Source of the DNA: Acidimicrobiales bacterium
GTDB lineage: Bacteria; Actinomycetota; Acidimicrobiia; Acidimicrobiales; MedAcidi-G1
NCBI GenBank assembly: GCA_030747595.1
Contig: JASLKK010000009.1
Location: forward strand, 50,313 to 114,312
Direction: 5' to 3'
Length of the DNA: 64,000 bases
Below, piece after piece: positions 1 to 8,399 of the stretch (the first letter of the stretch is position 1; the number at the start of each line of letters is the position of its first letter). Under the pieces are notes generated by a model. It was not told the DNA's origin. It saw nothing but the letters and a program-made list of their open reading frames with translations, and searched no databases. The position numbers and the translations under genes were made by a program.

Positions 1-772
1 ACTCCAGTAGGGCCGGGTTCACGACCTCGGGTTTCTCGAGGTTGGCGCTATGTCCGGCGCCCGGGACGACTACAAACGTTGATGGACCACCTAGTCCCTC
101 AGCGAGTTCCCGACCTTGAGCGATGTCGATGCCCATGTCGACGTCGCCGTGAAACGTGATGCTGGGACACGTGATCTCCCCGATGCGGTCGACGATCGAG
201 TCACGTTCGAACAAGCACTCCTTGGCGGCAATCCACTGGCTGGGTGGCTTGGCCGTCCACTTCCCACGCCAGTAGCGGGCATCGGCGAAATCCGGACCGA
301 AGAGGACCATCTGGAGGGCGTCGCCCATATCGCCGCTCAAGCCAAGAGTCAGTGCGGCATCGAAGAGGGCTTGGAAGCCTGCTCGGCCTTCTTCGGAGAA
401 GACACCTGCCTCGGTGTCGACCAACACCAGGGCACGGACGCGCTCGGGGGCGGCAAGGGCGGCCCGCAGCGACAGGAAGCCACCCTGGGACATGCCGGCC
501 AGCACGGCCTCAGAGATGCCCAGATGGTCCATGAGGCCCAACACGTCGGCGGCTAAATCCCAGTAGTCGAACGGTTCAGTGAACGTGGTTTGGCCCCAGC
601 CCCGCTCGTCGTGGGCAATGACCCGCCAGCCGGCTTCAACCAAGGGGGTGACCTGGTGCTCCCACATTTCATGGCCCATGGTGAAGCCATGGCTCAAGAT
701 GATGGCCGGCGAGTTCGGTTCACCCGAATCCTGATAGTGGATGTTCTGGCCGTTGACCATTGCGAATGGCAT
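1..772 (-). CDS. Alpha/beta hydrolase, 3' end cut by window edge
   Basis: Reading the minus strand from an ATG at 772 gives at least 257 residues that run off the left edge. Upstream is a clean GGAGG ribosome site 4 nt before the ATG, which fixes the start. Fold landmarks are visible in order: oxyanion-region SHGF near residues 27-30, nucleophile elbow GMSQGG with Ser95, an acid candidate in HGDVD, and the catalytic His in AGHSANLE close to the edge. This is a soluble serine hydrolase of the haloalkane dehalogenase/epoxide hydrolase/lactonase type; the substrate cannot be read from sequence. It is transcribed away from the Old Yellow Enzyme gene at 884, so the 111-bp gap should hold both promoters. 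Confidence 0.9.
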   Translation of the reverse strand, partial: MPFAMVNGQNIHYQDSGEPNSPAIILSHGFTMGHEMWEHQVTPLVEAGWRVIAHDERGWGQTTFTEPFDYWDLAADVLGLMDHLGISEAVLAGMSQGGFLSLRAALAAPERVRALVLVDTEAGVFSEEGRAGFQALFDAALTLGLSGDMGDALQMVLFGPDFADARYWRGKWTAKPPSQWIAAKECLFERDSIVDRIGEITCPSITFHGDVDMGIDIAQGRELAEGLGGPSTFVVVPGAGHSANLEKPEVVNPALLE

Positions 773-848
773 GGATCCTCCCGCGTTGTCCGGATCGGTT
801 CGCTGGCAGCGGACCGAATCATGTCCTCCATTTACGGTAGCCACCTGG

Positions 849-883
849 CCGACAAGGGGTTTGAGGGACCCTAGATTCAGGGG
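849..883 (+). promoter_or_regulatory. Leaderless promoter of the Old Yellow Enzyme gene
   Basis: A -35-like CCGACA (849-854), a 17-nt spacer and a -10 TAGATT (872-877) end exactly 6 nt before the ATG at 884. Transcription would start at or within a base or two of the ATG, giving an mRNA without a leader; no ribosome binding site is present. Confidence 0.6.
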
Positions 884-1948
884 ATGGATTCCCTGCTGGC
901 CCCCGCCATATTCGGTGAAATCGAACTGGCCAACCGGGTGGTCATGGCCCCCATGACCCGCTCGCGGGCCACCGTCGACGGCGATGCCACCGACCTGATG
1001 GCCGCCCACTACGGGGTCCGGGCCACAGCGGGGTTGATCGTCACCGAGGGGATCGCTCCAAGCGAGGTGGGCAAGGGCTACTGCCGGACCCCGGTGCTTG
1101 ACGGACCGCACCGCCTCGACGGTTGGCGCCGGATCACCGACGCCGTCCACGCTGGGGGCGGCCGGATCGTGGCACAGGCCATGCACTGTGGCCGGGTGGC
1201 CCACGCGGCCAACAAGGCACTTGGCGTCGAAACGGTGGCGCCGTCGGCCATTCAGGCGGCCGGGACCATGTACACCGATGCCGAGGGGATGATGCCCTTC
1301 GATGAGCCACGTGCGCTCACCGCCGCCGAGGTGCGTTGCATTGTCGATGAGTACCGTCGGTTCGCTGCGCTATCAATGGAGGCTGGCTTCGACGGGGTGG
1401 AGGTGCACGCCACCAGTGGCTACCTCCCGGCCCAGTTTCTGTGCACGGGCACCAACCGCCGGACAGACGCCTACGGCGGGTCGCTCGAAGGGCGGATCCG
1501 GTTCCCGGTCGAGATTCTTGAGGCGGTGTCCGAAGAGATCGGTGCGGGACGGACCGGCCTACGAATCTGTCCTGGCAACCCGTTCAACGACCTGGTGGAT
1601 GACCGTCCCGAGGATGTCGAGGAGACGTTCCGGGCGTTTCTCATGGCCCTCCAGCCTCTCCGGCTCTCCTGGCTGCACGTGATCCGCCGACACGAGGGGC
1701 GCCTCGACAACCTGGCGTTGGCCCGGGAGCTACACGACGGCGCGGTCATCGCCAACGACTCCTACGACGGTCCGTCAGCCGATGCGGCGATCGCCTCGGG
1801 GAAGTGCGACGCCGTATCGTTCGGTCGCCACTATCTGGCCACCCCGGACCTAGTGACCCGCTTCGGCGCCGGTGACCAGCCAGACCCGTTCGATCACCGG
1901 ACGCTGTATACGCCTGGGCCTGCCGGGTACACGGAACTTTCAGGATGA
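884..1948 (+). CDS. Old Yellow Enzyme family NAD(P)H:flavin oxidoreductase (ene-reductase)
   Basis: 354 residues, the usual length for OYE-family TIM barrels. An FMN-dependent enzyme of this family reduces activated C=C bonds or nitro groups with NAD(P)H. Visible motifs: MAPMTRSR (21-28), WRRITDAVHAGGGR (81-94), and the active-site segment VEVHATSGYLPAQF followed by NRRTDAYGGSLEGR (191-204). The proton-donor Tyr is expected at 180 and the first substrate-anchoring His at 175. In characterised OYEs the anchoring partner three residues later is Asn or His; here it is Ser178, which may change carbonyl/nitro binding. The gene stands alone behind a leaderless promoter, 66 bp before the MarR operon. 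Family call is firm, substrate unknown. Confidence 0.93.
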   Translation: MDSLLAPAIFGEIELANRVVMAPMTRSRATVDGDATDLMAAHYGVRATAGLIVTEGIAPSEVGKGYCRTPVLDGPHRLDGWRRITDAVHAGGGRIVAQAMHCGRVAHAANKALGVETVAPSAIQAAGTMYTDAEGMMPFDEPRALTAAEVRCIVDEYRRFAALSMEAGFDGVEVHATSGYLPAQFLCTGTNRRTDAYGGSLEGRIRFPVEILEAVSEEIGAGRTGLRICPGNPFNDLVDDRPEDVEETFRAFLMALQPLRLSWLHVIRRHEGRLDNLALARELHDGAVIANDSYDGPSADAAIASGKCDAVSFGRHYLATPDLVTRFGAGDQPDPFDHRTLYTPGPAGYTELSG

Positions 1949-1979
1949 TCGTACGTAAGGGCAAGTCAGGAGATCAATC

Positions 1980-2014
1980 TTGCTACCAAGGTAAATGCTT
2001 TCTAGGGTGCTCGT
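1980..2014 (+). promoter_or_regulatory. Leaderless promoter and possible operator of the MarR operon
   Basis: TTGCTA (-35, 1980-1985), 17-nt spacer, TAGGGT (-10, 2003-2008), then 6 nt to the ATG at 2015. A short inverted repeat TACC-AA-GGTA (1984-1993) overlaps the -35 and spacer and is a plausible MarR autoregulatory operator, though the arms are only 4 bp. No Shine-Dalgarno is present, fitting a leaderless mRNA. Confidence 0.6.
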
Positions 2015-2509
2015 ATGAACGCAGCGACCCTCGGGCTTCTCCTGACCCGGCTCGGACGTCTTAACGAACAGTTCCTGACTGACCACCACCGTCGCCACGG
2101 CACAACGCCCGCAGAGGCAGCGGTGCTACTGATGCTGGCCAACACGACCGATGAGGCGGTTAGCCCGACGGTCATCGCCGACTGGATCGTTCAGACCTCC
2201 GGTGGCCTCACGGCCACCCTCAAACGACTCGAGGATCGAGGCTGGATCGAGAGACATCCCGACCCCGACGATGGACGAGGACGTCTGGTGACCCTTTCCG
2301 AGAGCGGACGGGACGCCAACGACGCGATATTCACCGACCTAGTTGACCGCTACAGCTTGGTGTTCGTCGATACCGACACCGACAGCGGTTTGGACGCTGT
2401 TCGCGATCTCATGCGCGGCTTCGAACGCCTAACCGGCGCCACTTCCAGCGCCTGGTGGACCCACCCGACCGACGTATCCCTCACCACGACCACCGGGAGC
2501 CCTCGATGA
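2015..2509 (+). CDS. MarR family transcriptional regulator
   Basis: 164 residues with the MarR winged-helix layout: N-terminal dimerisation helix, recognition region around SPTVIADWIVQTSGGLTATL, and the wing signature DGRGRLVTLSESG (near 88-100). MarR proteins bind DNA as dimers and often release it when a small phenolic or hydrophobic ligand binds. Its stop overlaps the next start by ATGA (2506-2509), so the downstream dioxygenase is translationally coupled. The regulator therefore probably controls its own operon, perhaps through the inverted repeat at 1984-1993, with a substrate of the dioxygenase as inducer (inference). Confidence 0.9.
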   Translation: MNAATLGLLLTRLGRLNEQFLTDHHRRHGTTPAEAAVLLMLANTTDEAVSPTVIADWIVQTSGGLTATLKRLEDRGWIERHPDPDDGRGRLVTLSESGRDANDAIFTDLVDRYSLVFVDTDTDSGLDAVRDLMRGFERLTGATSSAWWTHPTDVSLTTTTGSPR

Positions 2510-3342
2510 CCCACATCGCTACCGAAGTTCTGAACCTCCGGCCCGTGTCAGGACGGATCGGCGTCGAGGTGGTCGACGCCGACTTGGACTTGCTGGTCAA
2601 GAACCAGGCCGCCCGGGCTGACCTACGTCGGGCACTACTGGACCACCACGTGGTGGTCCTTCGAGGCCTCTACCCGACTCCAGAAGAGCACATCGCCATC
2701 GCCTCGGCGTTCGGTACCCCGATAGCCCCCGAGGCTCACCTGCCCACGCATCCAGACCACCCTTTGGTCTGCCGATTCGACAGCGCCGTGGGATACAAGG
2801 CCGACAAGTGGCATGCCGACGGCACATTTCGCGACGTCATTCCCAGCGTGGCCGTGCTCACCATGCGTACTTCGCCGGCGACAGGTGGAGACACCGTGTG
2901 GGCCAACTGCTGTGCGGCCTACGAGGACCTCTCGAACGGCATGAAGATCCTTCTCGATGGGCGCAAGGCCCTGCACGACCAAGGCCCCGACGCCAAGGCC
3001 GTCCATCCGGTAGTGGTGGCCCACCCAGACACCGGTCTGCCAATCCTGTTCGTCAACGACATATTCGCGCGGGGGATCATGAATCTGCCTCCTGAGGAGA
3101 GCAATGCAATCCTGCCGTTTCTGATCCGACACGTAAGCCGTCCGGAGTTCACTTACCGGCACAGCTGGTCGGAGGGCGACGTGGTCATCTGGGACAACCG
3201 CAGCACCCAGCACTACGCCCTGTTCGACTTCGCTGGTCAGCGGGTTGTCGAGCGGGTGCATGTGTCCGGTGGCGTCATGGAAGCACACCGGCTCGAACCC
3301 GACGAGCGCCGCAGCCCGCCGGCGACCGAGGGACCCTGGTGA
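2506..3342 (+). CDS. TauD/TfdA-family Fe(II)/2-oxoglutarate dioxygenase
   Basis: 278 residues when started at the ATG at 2506, chosen because it overlaps the MarR stop as ATGA and has GGGAG upstream. The iron-binding triad is intact: H103-x-D105 in KWHADGTF and distal His236 in TQHYAL, with Arg246/Arg250 downstream for 2-oxoglutarate. TauD/TfdA enzymes hydroxylate substrates such as taurine, phenoxyacids or alkyl compounds and produce succinate and CO2. The gene lies between the regulator and an unknown 529-residue protein that starts inside its stop codon (GTGA), so the three form one operon. The true substrate is not deducible. Confidence 0.92.
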   Translation: MTHIATEVLNLRPVSGRIGVEVVDADLDLLVKNQAARADLRRALLDHHVVVLRGLYPTPEEHIAIASAFGTPIAPEAHLPTHPDHPLVCRFDSAVGYKADKWHADGTFRDVIPSVAVLTMRTSPATGGDTVWANCCAAYEDLSNGMKILLDGRKALHDQGPDAKAVHPVVVAHPDTGLPILFVNDIFARGIMNLPPEESNAILPFLIRHVSRPEFTYRHSWSEGDVVIWDNRSTQHYALFDFAGQRVVERVHVSGGVMEAHRLEPDERRSPPATEGPW

Positions 3343-4928
3343 GCGTCGGCTACCGCAACCCGTACCTGGCGGATAGCGAGAACCCGATCGCCCACGGACG
3401 ATGTGACCAGCAGGATTGCACAGAACTGGCCGCGGCGTTGCCTCCCGAAGGCGCTGACGGCGAGATCCTGACTGAATCCGATCGCCAGTTCACTTGGCTA
3501 GGGCCGGGCCACTTCGGGGGTCTGATCTCGGGCCTGTACCCCGACGGGAAGCGCACCATCTGGAGCAACGGACGCGAATGCATTGCCAAACTCGACCACG
3601 ACACACTCGAGGTGTTAGCCCGGTTCGACCTCTCCCATGAAAGACCCGACGAGCCATCCAGCACGCAGGCCGACTGGGAGGCTGGGGTTGCCGGTCTCGA
3701 TGCTGACATCGACGGGGACGTCGATGCCCCGGTCGTTCATGCCGCTGACCTGGCCTCACGGTTCATGACCGGCTTAGACGGGATCTACTCCCTACTGGAT
3801 AACGAACACACCCTCTTCCTGGGTCGCAAGACTGGTGCGGTTGCGTACGCCGAGACGGACCCAACTGACCGCAGTTCCCCACTGGCCGAGAAGGACCGTT
3901 GGGACAAACCGCCGGAGGTCGAGGGGTTCTTCGTGGGAATAAACATGACCCCCGACGGTCGCCTTGTCCTGTCGACTGACCATGGGTGGCTGGTCAGCCT
4001 GGCCCGGGATTTCTCAGACCACGTGGCCGTTCAGATCCCCGGTGCCGCGGAGCACGCCGCCGAACACTGCGCCCGCATGGAGATCGACCGGGGCAATACC
4101 GGCTACGGCTGGGTCCGTACGAGTCTGTGCTGTGACGACGCCGGCGGGGTCTACGTGAGTTCTGTCGACCACACCCACAAGGTGATCTGGACCGGCGAAC
4201 GGTTCTCGTTTGATGCGGCTGACGGGGCATGGAGCGCTGAATACCGAAACGGCACTGGTCGCGGTTCAGGGACTACGCCGTCGCTCATGGGCTTCGGTTC
4301 CGACGAGGATCGGTTCCTCGTCATTGGCGACGGTGACGACGTAGTCAACATCACACTGTTTTGGCGAGACGAGATCCCCGATGACTGGGAGCAGCTGCCC
4401 AACGCACCGTCGCGACGGATCGCCGGGCTGGGCGCCGCCCACATGGGTGATCCGTCTCGTGTAGAGATTCAGACAGAACAGTCCATCACCGTGTCCGGCT
4501 ACGGCGCCATGACTGTCAACAACGAGCCCGGATCGCGCCCCGACTGGCTGCCGGCCCGTGGTGCCCGCCTGCTGTGCTTCTTCCTAGGTCATCACAAACG
4601 ATTTACCCCGTTTGGAATGCACAAGTACCAGTGGGACCCCGAGGCCCAGACGTTGCGGGAGGCCTGGGTGACCACCGAGATCAGCTCGCCCAACTCGGTG
4701 CCCTACGTCAGCCAGGGTTCCGACACCGTCTACACGTGTGGCACCCGTAATGGAAAGTGGACCATCGAGGCCGTCGACTGGTCGACCGGCGAGTCACGCG
4801 GCTACTGGGCGACCGGTGATTCACGATTCAACACCCTCGGGGGCGGAGTGCACGTCGACGGGGACGGCCGAATCATCTTCGGCTCCATCTTCGGCAAGAC
4901 TCGGATACTCGCCAGTCCTCGAGACTGA
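3339..4928 (+). CDS. Unrecognised 529-residue protein, possibly beta-propeller
   Basis: Starts with GTG overlapping the dioxygenase stop by 4 nt (GTGA, 3339-3342), so it is coupled to it. There is no signal peptide or membrane segment; the protein should be cytoplasmic. The sequence is rich in short strand-turn units such as GLYPDGKRTIWSNG, NMTPDGRLVLSTDHGWL, DDAGGVYVSSVDHT and VHVDGDGRIIFGS, a pattern typical of beta-propellers (SMP-30/strictosidine synthase or PQQ-like folds). Cysteines and histidines are scattered without a clear metal motif. I do not recognise the family. Its operon position suggests it handles the substrate or product of the TauD-type enzyme, for instance as a lactonase or hydrolase; that is a guess. 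Confidence 0.8.
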   Translation: MSVGYRNPYLADSENPIAHGRCDQQDCTELAAALPPEGADGEILTESDRQFTWLGPGHFGGLISGLYPDGKRTIWSNGRECIAKLDHDTLEVLARFDLSHERPDEPSSTQADWEAGVAGLDADIDGDVDAPVVHAADLASRFMTGLDGIYSLLDNEHTLFLGRKTGAVAYAETDPTDRSSPLAEKDRWDKPPEVEGFFVGINMTPDGRLVLSTDHGWLVSLARDFSDHVAVQIPGAAEHAAEHCARMEIDRGNTGYGWVRTSLCCDDAGGVYVSSVDHTHKVIWTGERFSFDAADGAWSAEYRNGTGRGSGTTPSLMGFGSDEDRFLVIGDGDDVVNITLFWRDEIPDDWEQLPNAPSRRIAGLGAAHMGDPSRVEIQTEQSITVSGYGAMTVNNEPGSRPDWLPARGARLLCFFLGHHKRFTPFGMHKYQWDPEAQTLREAWVTTEISSPNSVPYVSQGSDTVYTCGTRNGKWTIEAVDWSTGESRGYWATGDSRFNTLGGGVHVDGDGRIIFGSIFGKTRILASPRD

Positions 4929-5015
4929 TTGCGGGCCCCCCTGGACCGAAGATCGGGGCCAGAACGCCCCTGGGTTAGCGTGACTTCGTCGCCAGCCCCG
5001 GCCACGGAGGACCTC

Positions 5016-5966
5016 ATGAGTATTCGATCCAGGCTCCTGCGGCCCACCATGCGGTGGTTCGTCCTAGGGTCCGACAACTCTCTGGAGAAACTTCGCACCG
5101 GACTCGAGCGGTTCGGACGATTCACCAGGCGCAACGTGGCCGACTGGTCGGAGGTCGCCGTCGGGGGGCTCCCCTCCATCCGGGTCACGCCCCGTTCTGA
5201 GCCGTCGAACATCCACATCCTCTACCTGCACGGCGGGGCCTACAACCTGGGTTCACCGTCTAGTCACCTCGGCCTGGTCTCCCAGATCGTCATGCGCCTC
5301 GGGGCGACGGCCACCGTGGTCGATTATCGACTGGCCCCTGAACACCCCTACCCGGCAGCGATCGAGGACTGCATCACTGCTTATCGGGCCCTTCTCGAAG
5401 AGGTCAACCCATCCTCGTTGGTAGTGGCGGGTGACTCGGCCGGTGGTGGTGCCGCCCTGGCCACCATGATTGCACTTCGAGATGCCGGCGACCCACTACC
5501 GGCTTGTCTCTACCTCATGTCACCGTGGACCGACCTCACGCGCTCAGGGGAGAGCTACCAGACAATGAGCACGGTTGATCCGCTCGTGCCGCCTGGAGGC
5601 ATCGATTCGCATCTTGGGCTGATGGACGATCTGGTCGATGGTTACCGGGGTGCTGAGGACGCGAGCCATCCGGGAATCTCGCCGCTGTTCGCCGATCTGG
5701 GCGAACTGCCGCCGATCCTCGTGCAGGTGGGGAGCGACGAGTTGCTGTTATCAGACTCAACGGTGCTGGCCGAGCGGGCCGAGGCAGCCGGGGTGGATGT
5801 TGAACTGGACGTTGCCGATGGCATGTGGCACGTCTGGCAGTTCCTGGCCCCGTGGCTGCCTGAGGCGCGTTGGGCGCTCGACAAGGCTGCGACCTACATT
5901 CGGAAACGGGCCATGGTTGATGGCCGGTCCGGTGGCACTTTGGTGACCCGGTCGCCGGATCATTAA
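5016..5966 (+). CDS. HSL-type alpha/beta hydrolase (carboxylesterase/lipase)
   Basis: 316 residues from the ATG at 5016, selected because a perfect GGAGG sits 5 nt upstream; the frame stays open further upstream but lacks a ribosome site there. Hormone-sensitive-lipase family hallmarks are present: HGGAY (72-76, oxyanion hole), VVDYRLAPEHPYPAA, nucleophile GDSAGG with Ser141, acid Asp241 in GSDELL and His272 in GMWHVW. Enzymes of this family hydrolyse short acyl esters in the cytoplasm. It follows the MarR operon by 87 bp on the same strand and could be read through from it, but has its own ribosome site. Confidence 0.92.
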   Translation: MSIRSRLLRPTMRWFVLGSDNSLEKLRTGLERFGRFTRRNVADWSEVAVGGLPSIRVTPRSEPSNIHILYLHGGAYNLGSPSSHLGLVSQIVMRLGATATVVDYRLAPEHPYPAAIEDCITAYRALLEEVNPSSLVVAGDSAGGGAALATMIALRDAGDPLPACLYLMSPWTDLTRSGESYQTMSTVDPLVPPGGIDSHLGLMDDLVDGYRGAEDASHPGISPLFADLGELPPILVQVGSDELLLSDSTVLAERAEAAGVDVELDVADGMWHVWQFLAPWLPEARWALDKAATYIRKRAMVDGRSGGTLVTRSPDH

Positions 5967-6042
5967 GCAGCCACTTCGGCCGGTCTTCGGACAGATGCCC
6001 CGTCGGTGTCGATTGCCGGACGGAAGCGGTTACAACTAACCC

Positions 6043-7599
6043 GTGGAACGAGCACTAGATCGTCGCGCCGAGGCGCTCGGCACCCTGGATGGCGGCACGT
6101 TTGACGTCATCGTCGTGGGCGGTGGCATCAACGGCGCCGTCTCTGCCCTCGCTCTGGCGGCCCACGGACTAAGCGTCGCCCTGGTGGAACGAAACGACTT
6201 CGGTTCAGGCACCAGTCAGGAGTCGTCGTGCATGGTGTGGGGCGGTTTCAAGTACCTGGAGAGCCGCGACCTGAAGTTGGTGGCCGGCCTGTGCGACTCC
6301 CGGAATCGACTTGCAAGTGCCTACCCAACGCGTCTCGTCGAGACCCGGTTCATGGCAGCCCTGGACCGTGGGGCACCCTTTCCACCCTGGTTCGCTGCAC
6401 TTGGTGCGGTGGCGTATTGGGGTCTTGGACGCCTAGCCACTCAGCCGCCCCGCCACCGATCGGCGGCCACTATTGAACGCCTTGAGCCATCAGTGGATAC
6501 CTCAATGGTTCGAGGCGGCATTGAGTACTCCGACTACCTCTTAGTGGACAATGACGCCCGGTTCGTGTCCGAACTGGCAATCGGGTCAACGCGACATGGG
6601 GCCACCATTGCCAACCGAGTCGAGGTGCTGGACGCTGAACCGGGAGTGGGTGGTTGGCAGATCGCCATGCGTGACCGGGTTTCTGGCCGTGACCTAGAGG
6701 CCACCGCCCGGGTGGTGGTCAATGCTGGCGGACCCGATGTGCCCGTAGTCGGTGAGCTCTTGGGAGCGGTCACCGAGCACCGTCTGGTCTTCTCCAAGGG
6801 CATCCACCTGGTGGTGCCCCGGATCACCGACTCGGGTCGGATTCTGGCCTTCTTTGACGATGACGAGCGGCTCTTCTACGTGCTGCCCATGGGGGAGCGA
6901 TCCGTTATCGGTACCACCGACACTCCCGTCAATGACCCGCAGGTAACCGTTACCGCCGAAGATCGGGCGTTCCTGTTGGAGCAGATCAATGCCCGTATTG
7001 ATCGGGGGACGCCATTAGGGGAAGCCGACGTGATTGCCGAACGGTGTGGAGTTCGGGCTCTTGTGGTTCCGCCGGGCGGTTCTGCCGAGGGACGAGACTG
7101 GACGGAACTGTCACGGGAACACGCCGTGGAGGTGGACGCGACCCTTGGCGTGGTTTCGGTACTGGGAGGGAAGCTCTCAGATTGCCTCAATGTAGGTGAG
7201 GAGGTAGTGGAGGCCGCCGCTGCCTGTGGTTTATCGGGTCGCAGACCGGTGCGGCGGTGGTATGGCGAGCCAGGCAGAACGGCTCGTCGTCGTTATGACG
7301 AACGGGCCGCTGACCTCCAGTTGGCCCCGGGCGTGATCGCCGACCTGTGGCGTCGGCAGGGGATGCGAGCGTTTGCTGCCCTCGACCTGATTGCTACCGA
7401 TCGATCCCTAGGTGAACCAATGGGCCCACTGGTACCACTGACCGAGGCTGAGGTTCGCGTCATGGCCGACCACGAATGGATCGTGGAAGCCGACGACTTC
7501 CTACGGCGACGAACAATGCTTGCCCAGGTCGAACGGGCAGAGGATCTCGCTGCGGACCCCGCCGTGGCCCGTGCTCTGGAGATCCTGAAGATCGCCTAA
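6043..7599 (+). CDS. GlpD-like FAD-dependent glycerol-3-phosphate dehydrogenase
   Basis: 518 residues with an N-terminal Rossmann FAD motif VVGGGINGAVSA (24-35), ALVERNDFGSGTS (46-58), a DAO-fold body with FSKGIHLVVP and FYVLPMGERSVIGTTDTP, and the C-terminal helical domain typical of GlpD. GlpD oxidises sn-glycerol-3-phosphate to dihydroxyacetone phosphate at the membrane and feeds electrons to quinone. The usually invariant SSKLIHGGLRYLE-type segment reads SSCMVWGGFKYLE (61-73) here, so the canonical Lys and His are missing; substrate or kinetics may differ. The start is GTG at 6043 with TACAAC 6 nt upstream, an imperfect leaderless -10. No glpK or glpF lies nearby. Confidence 0.82.
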   Translation: MERALDRRAEALGTLDGGTFDVIVVGGGINGAVSALALAAHGLSVALVERNDFGSGTSQESSCMVWGGFKYLESRDLKLVAGLCDSRNRLASAYPTRLVETRFMAALDRGAPFPPWFAALGAVAYWGLGRLATQPPRHRSAATIERLEPSVDTSMVRGGIEYSDYLLVDNDARFVSELAIGSTRHGATIANRVEVLDAEPGVGGWQIAMRDRVSGRDLEATARVVVNAGGPDVPVVGELLGAVTEHRLVFSKGIHLVVPRITDSGRILAFFDDDERLFYVLPMGERSVIGTTDTPVNDPQVTVTAEDRAFLLEQINARIDRGTPLGEADVIAERCGVRALVVPPGGSAEGRDWTELSREHAVEVDATLGVVSVLGGKLSDCLNVGEEVVEAAAACGLSGRRPVRRWYGEPGRTARRRYDERAADLQLAPGVIADLWRRQGMRAFAALDLIATDRSLGEPMGPLVPLTEAEVRVMADHEWIVEADDFLRRRTMLAQVERAEDLAADPAVARALEILKIA

Positions 7600-7701
7600 C
7601 AGCGACTGGGGAATGATTGGCGGTATCGCCCGACTCTTGACCACTCCCCAACGATCGTGGCACCGTGGGCCGTCTGCCGGAACTACCTGCAGCAAGGACG
7701 G

Positions 7702-8346
7702 ATGGGCGGCAATCACACCATGTACATCTACAACCGACAGTTAACGATCAAGCCGGATTCGCTCCGAGCGGGCAACGCAAGTGCAGCGGGCCTCATCAGT
7801 CATCTAAATCAGAATACGTCCTTGCAGTTCAATCTCTGGCAGGGCCTTCTGGGCGGTCCGGTTGGGACGGTTGGAGCGTCGAGTCGTCTCGACTCCTACA
7901 GTGACTTCACCGATGAGGTGGCCCGTCTCTATGCGGAGGACGAGGCCTACGTTGACATGGTGGAGGCAGCGGGGGCTCATTTTGTCGGCAACGCCGAGGA
8001 CTCCCTCTGGAACGTGGTACACGTGGCCGGCGAGCAGGGCGACGTCCCCAACGTCTGCTCGGTGGTGCGCTTCCAGACCGAGGGGAGGGACTTCCCGTCA
8101 GGCGTGGCGTTCGCTACCGAGATGGCCGACTTCTTCAATTCGATCCACGGCGCGTCGATTTCGGTGTCGACGAGCACCTGGGGCGTACCGTTCGGCATCA
8201 GCGTGATCGCCGCCTACGACTCGGTGGCCCACTTCGAGGCGTCCACCATGGCGACACAGGCTGATCCCGGCTTTCGCGAGCGCATCACGGGGGCCGTAGG
8301 CATCCCCGGCAGCAACATGCACGCGGTCATGCGTCGCGTCATCTGA
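7702..8346 (+). CDS. Unrecognised 214-residue protein, duplicated ferredoxin-like halves suspected
   Basis: Start uncertain: ATG 7702 has AAGGA upstream but only 3 nt away, and ATG 7720 (MYIYNRQLTI) is an equally good candidate. There is no signal peptide or membrane segment. The protein appears to hold two similar halves, each with an aromatic strand, a GTVGASSRLDSYSDF or PFGISVIAAYDSVAHFEAS strand-helix unit, and an acidic helix ending in a residue run like ADPGFRERI. This resembles dimeric alpha-beta barrel (NIPSNAP/ABM-like) proteins, but that is a judgement of pattern, not an identification. It sits between the GlpD-like gene and another unknown gene on the same strand. Confidence 0.72.
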   Translation: MGGNHTMYIYNRQLTIKPDSLRAGNASAAGLISHLNQNTSLQFNLWQGLLGGPVGTVGASSRLDSYSDFTDEVARLYAEDEAYVDMVEAAGAHFVGNAEDSLWNVVHVAGEQGDVPNVCSVVRFQTEGRDFPSGVAFATEMADFFNSIHGASISVSTSTWGVPFGISVIAAYDSVAHFEASTMATQADPGFRERITGAVGIPGSNMHAVMRRVI

Positions 8347-8350
8347 CAGT

Positions 8351-8366
8351 CCCCTTTTCGGAGGGG
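8351..8366 (+). terminator. Weak hairpin after the 7702 gene
   Basis: CCCCT and AGGGG arms enclose a 6-nt loop, 5 nt after the stop codon. The stem is only 5 bp and has no T-tract, so termination would be partial at best; it may instead mark an attenuating structure before the gene at 8400. Confidence 0.25.
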
Positions 8367-8399
8367 CGTTCCAGGTCGAGGTTGAGGGAGACTGCGAGG

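Noticed and set aside
4934..4960. GGCCCC/GGGGCC hairpin after the 529-residue protein gene
   Set aside because: Six-bp arms around a 15-nt loop in G+C-rich DNA with no T-tract; too weak to call a terminator.
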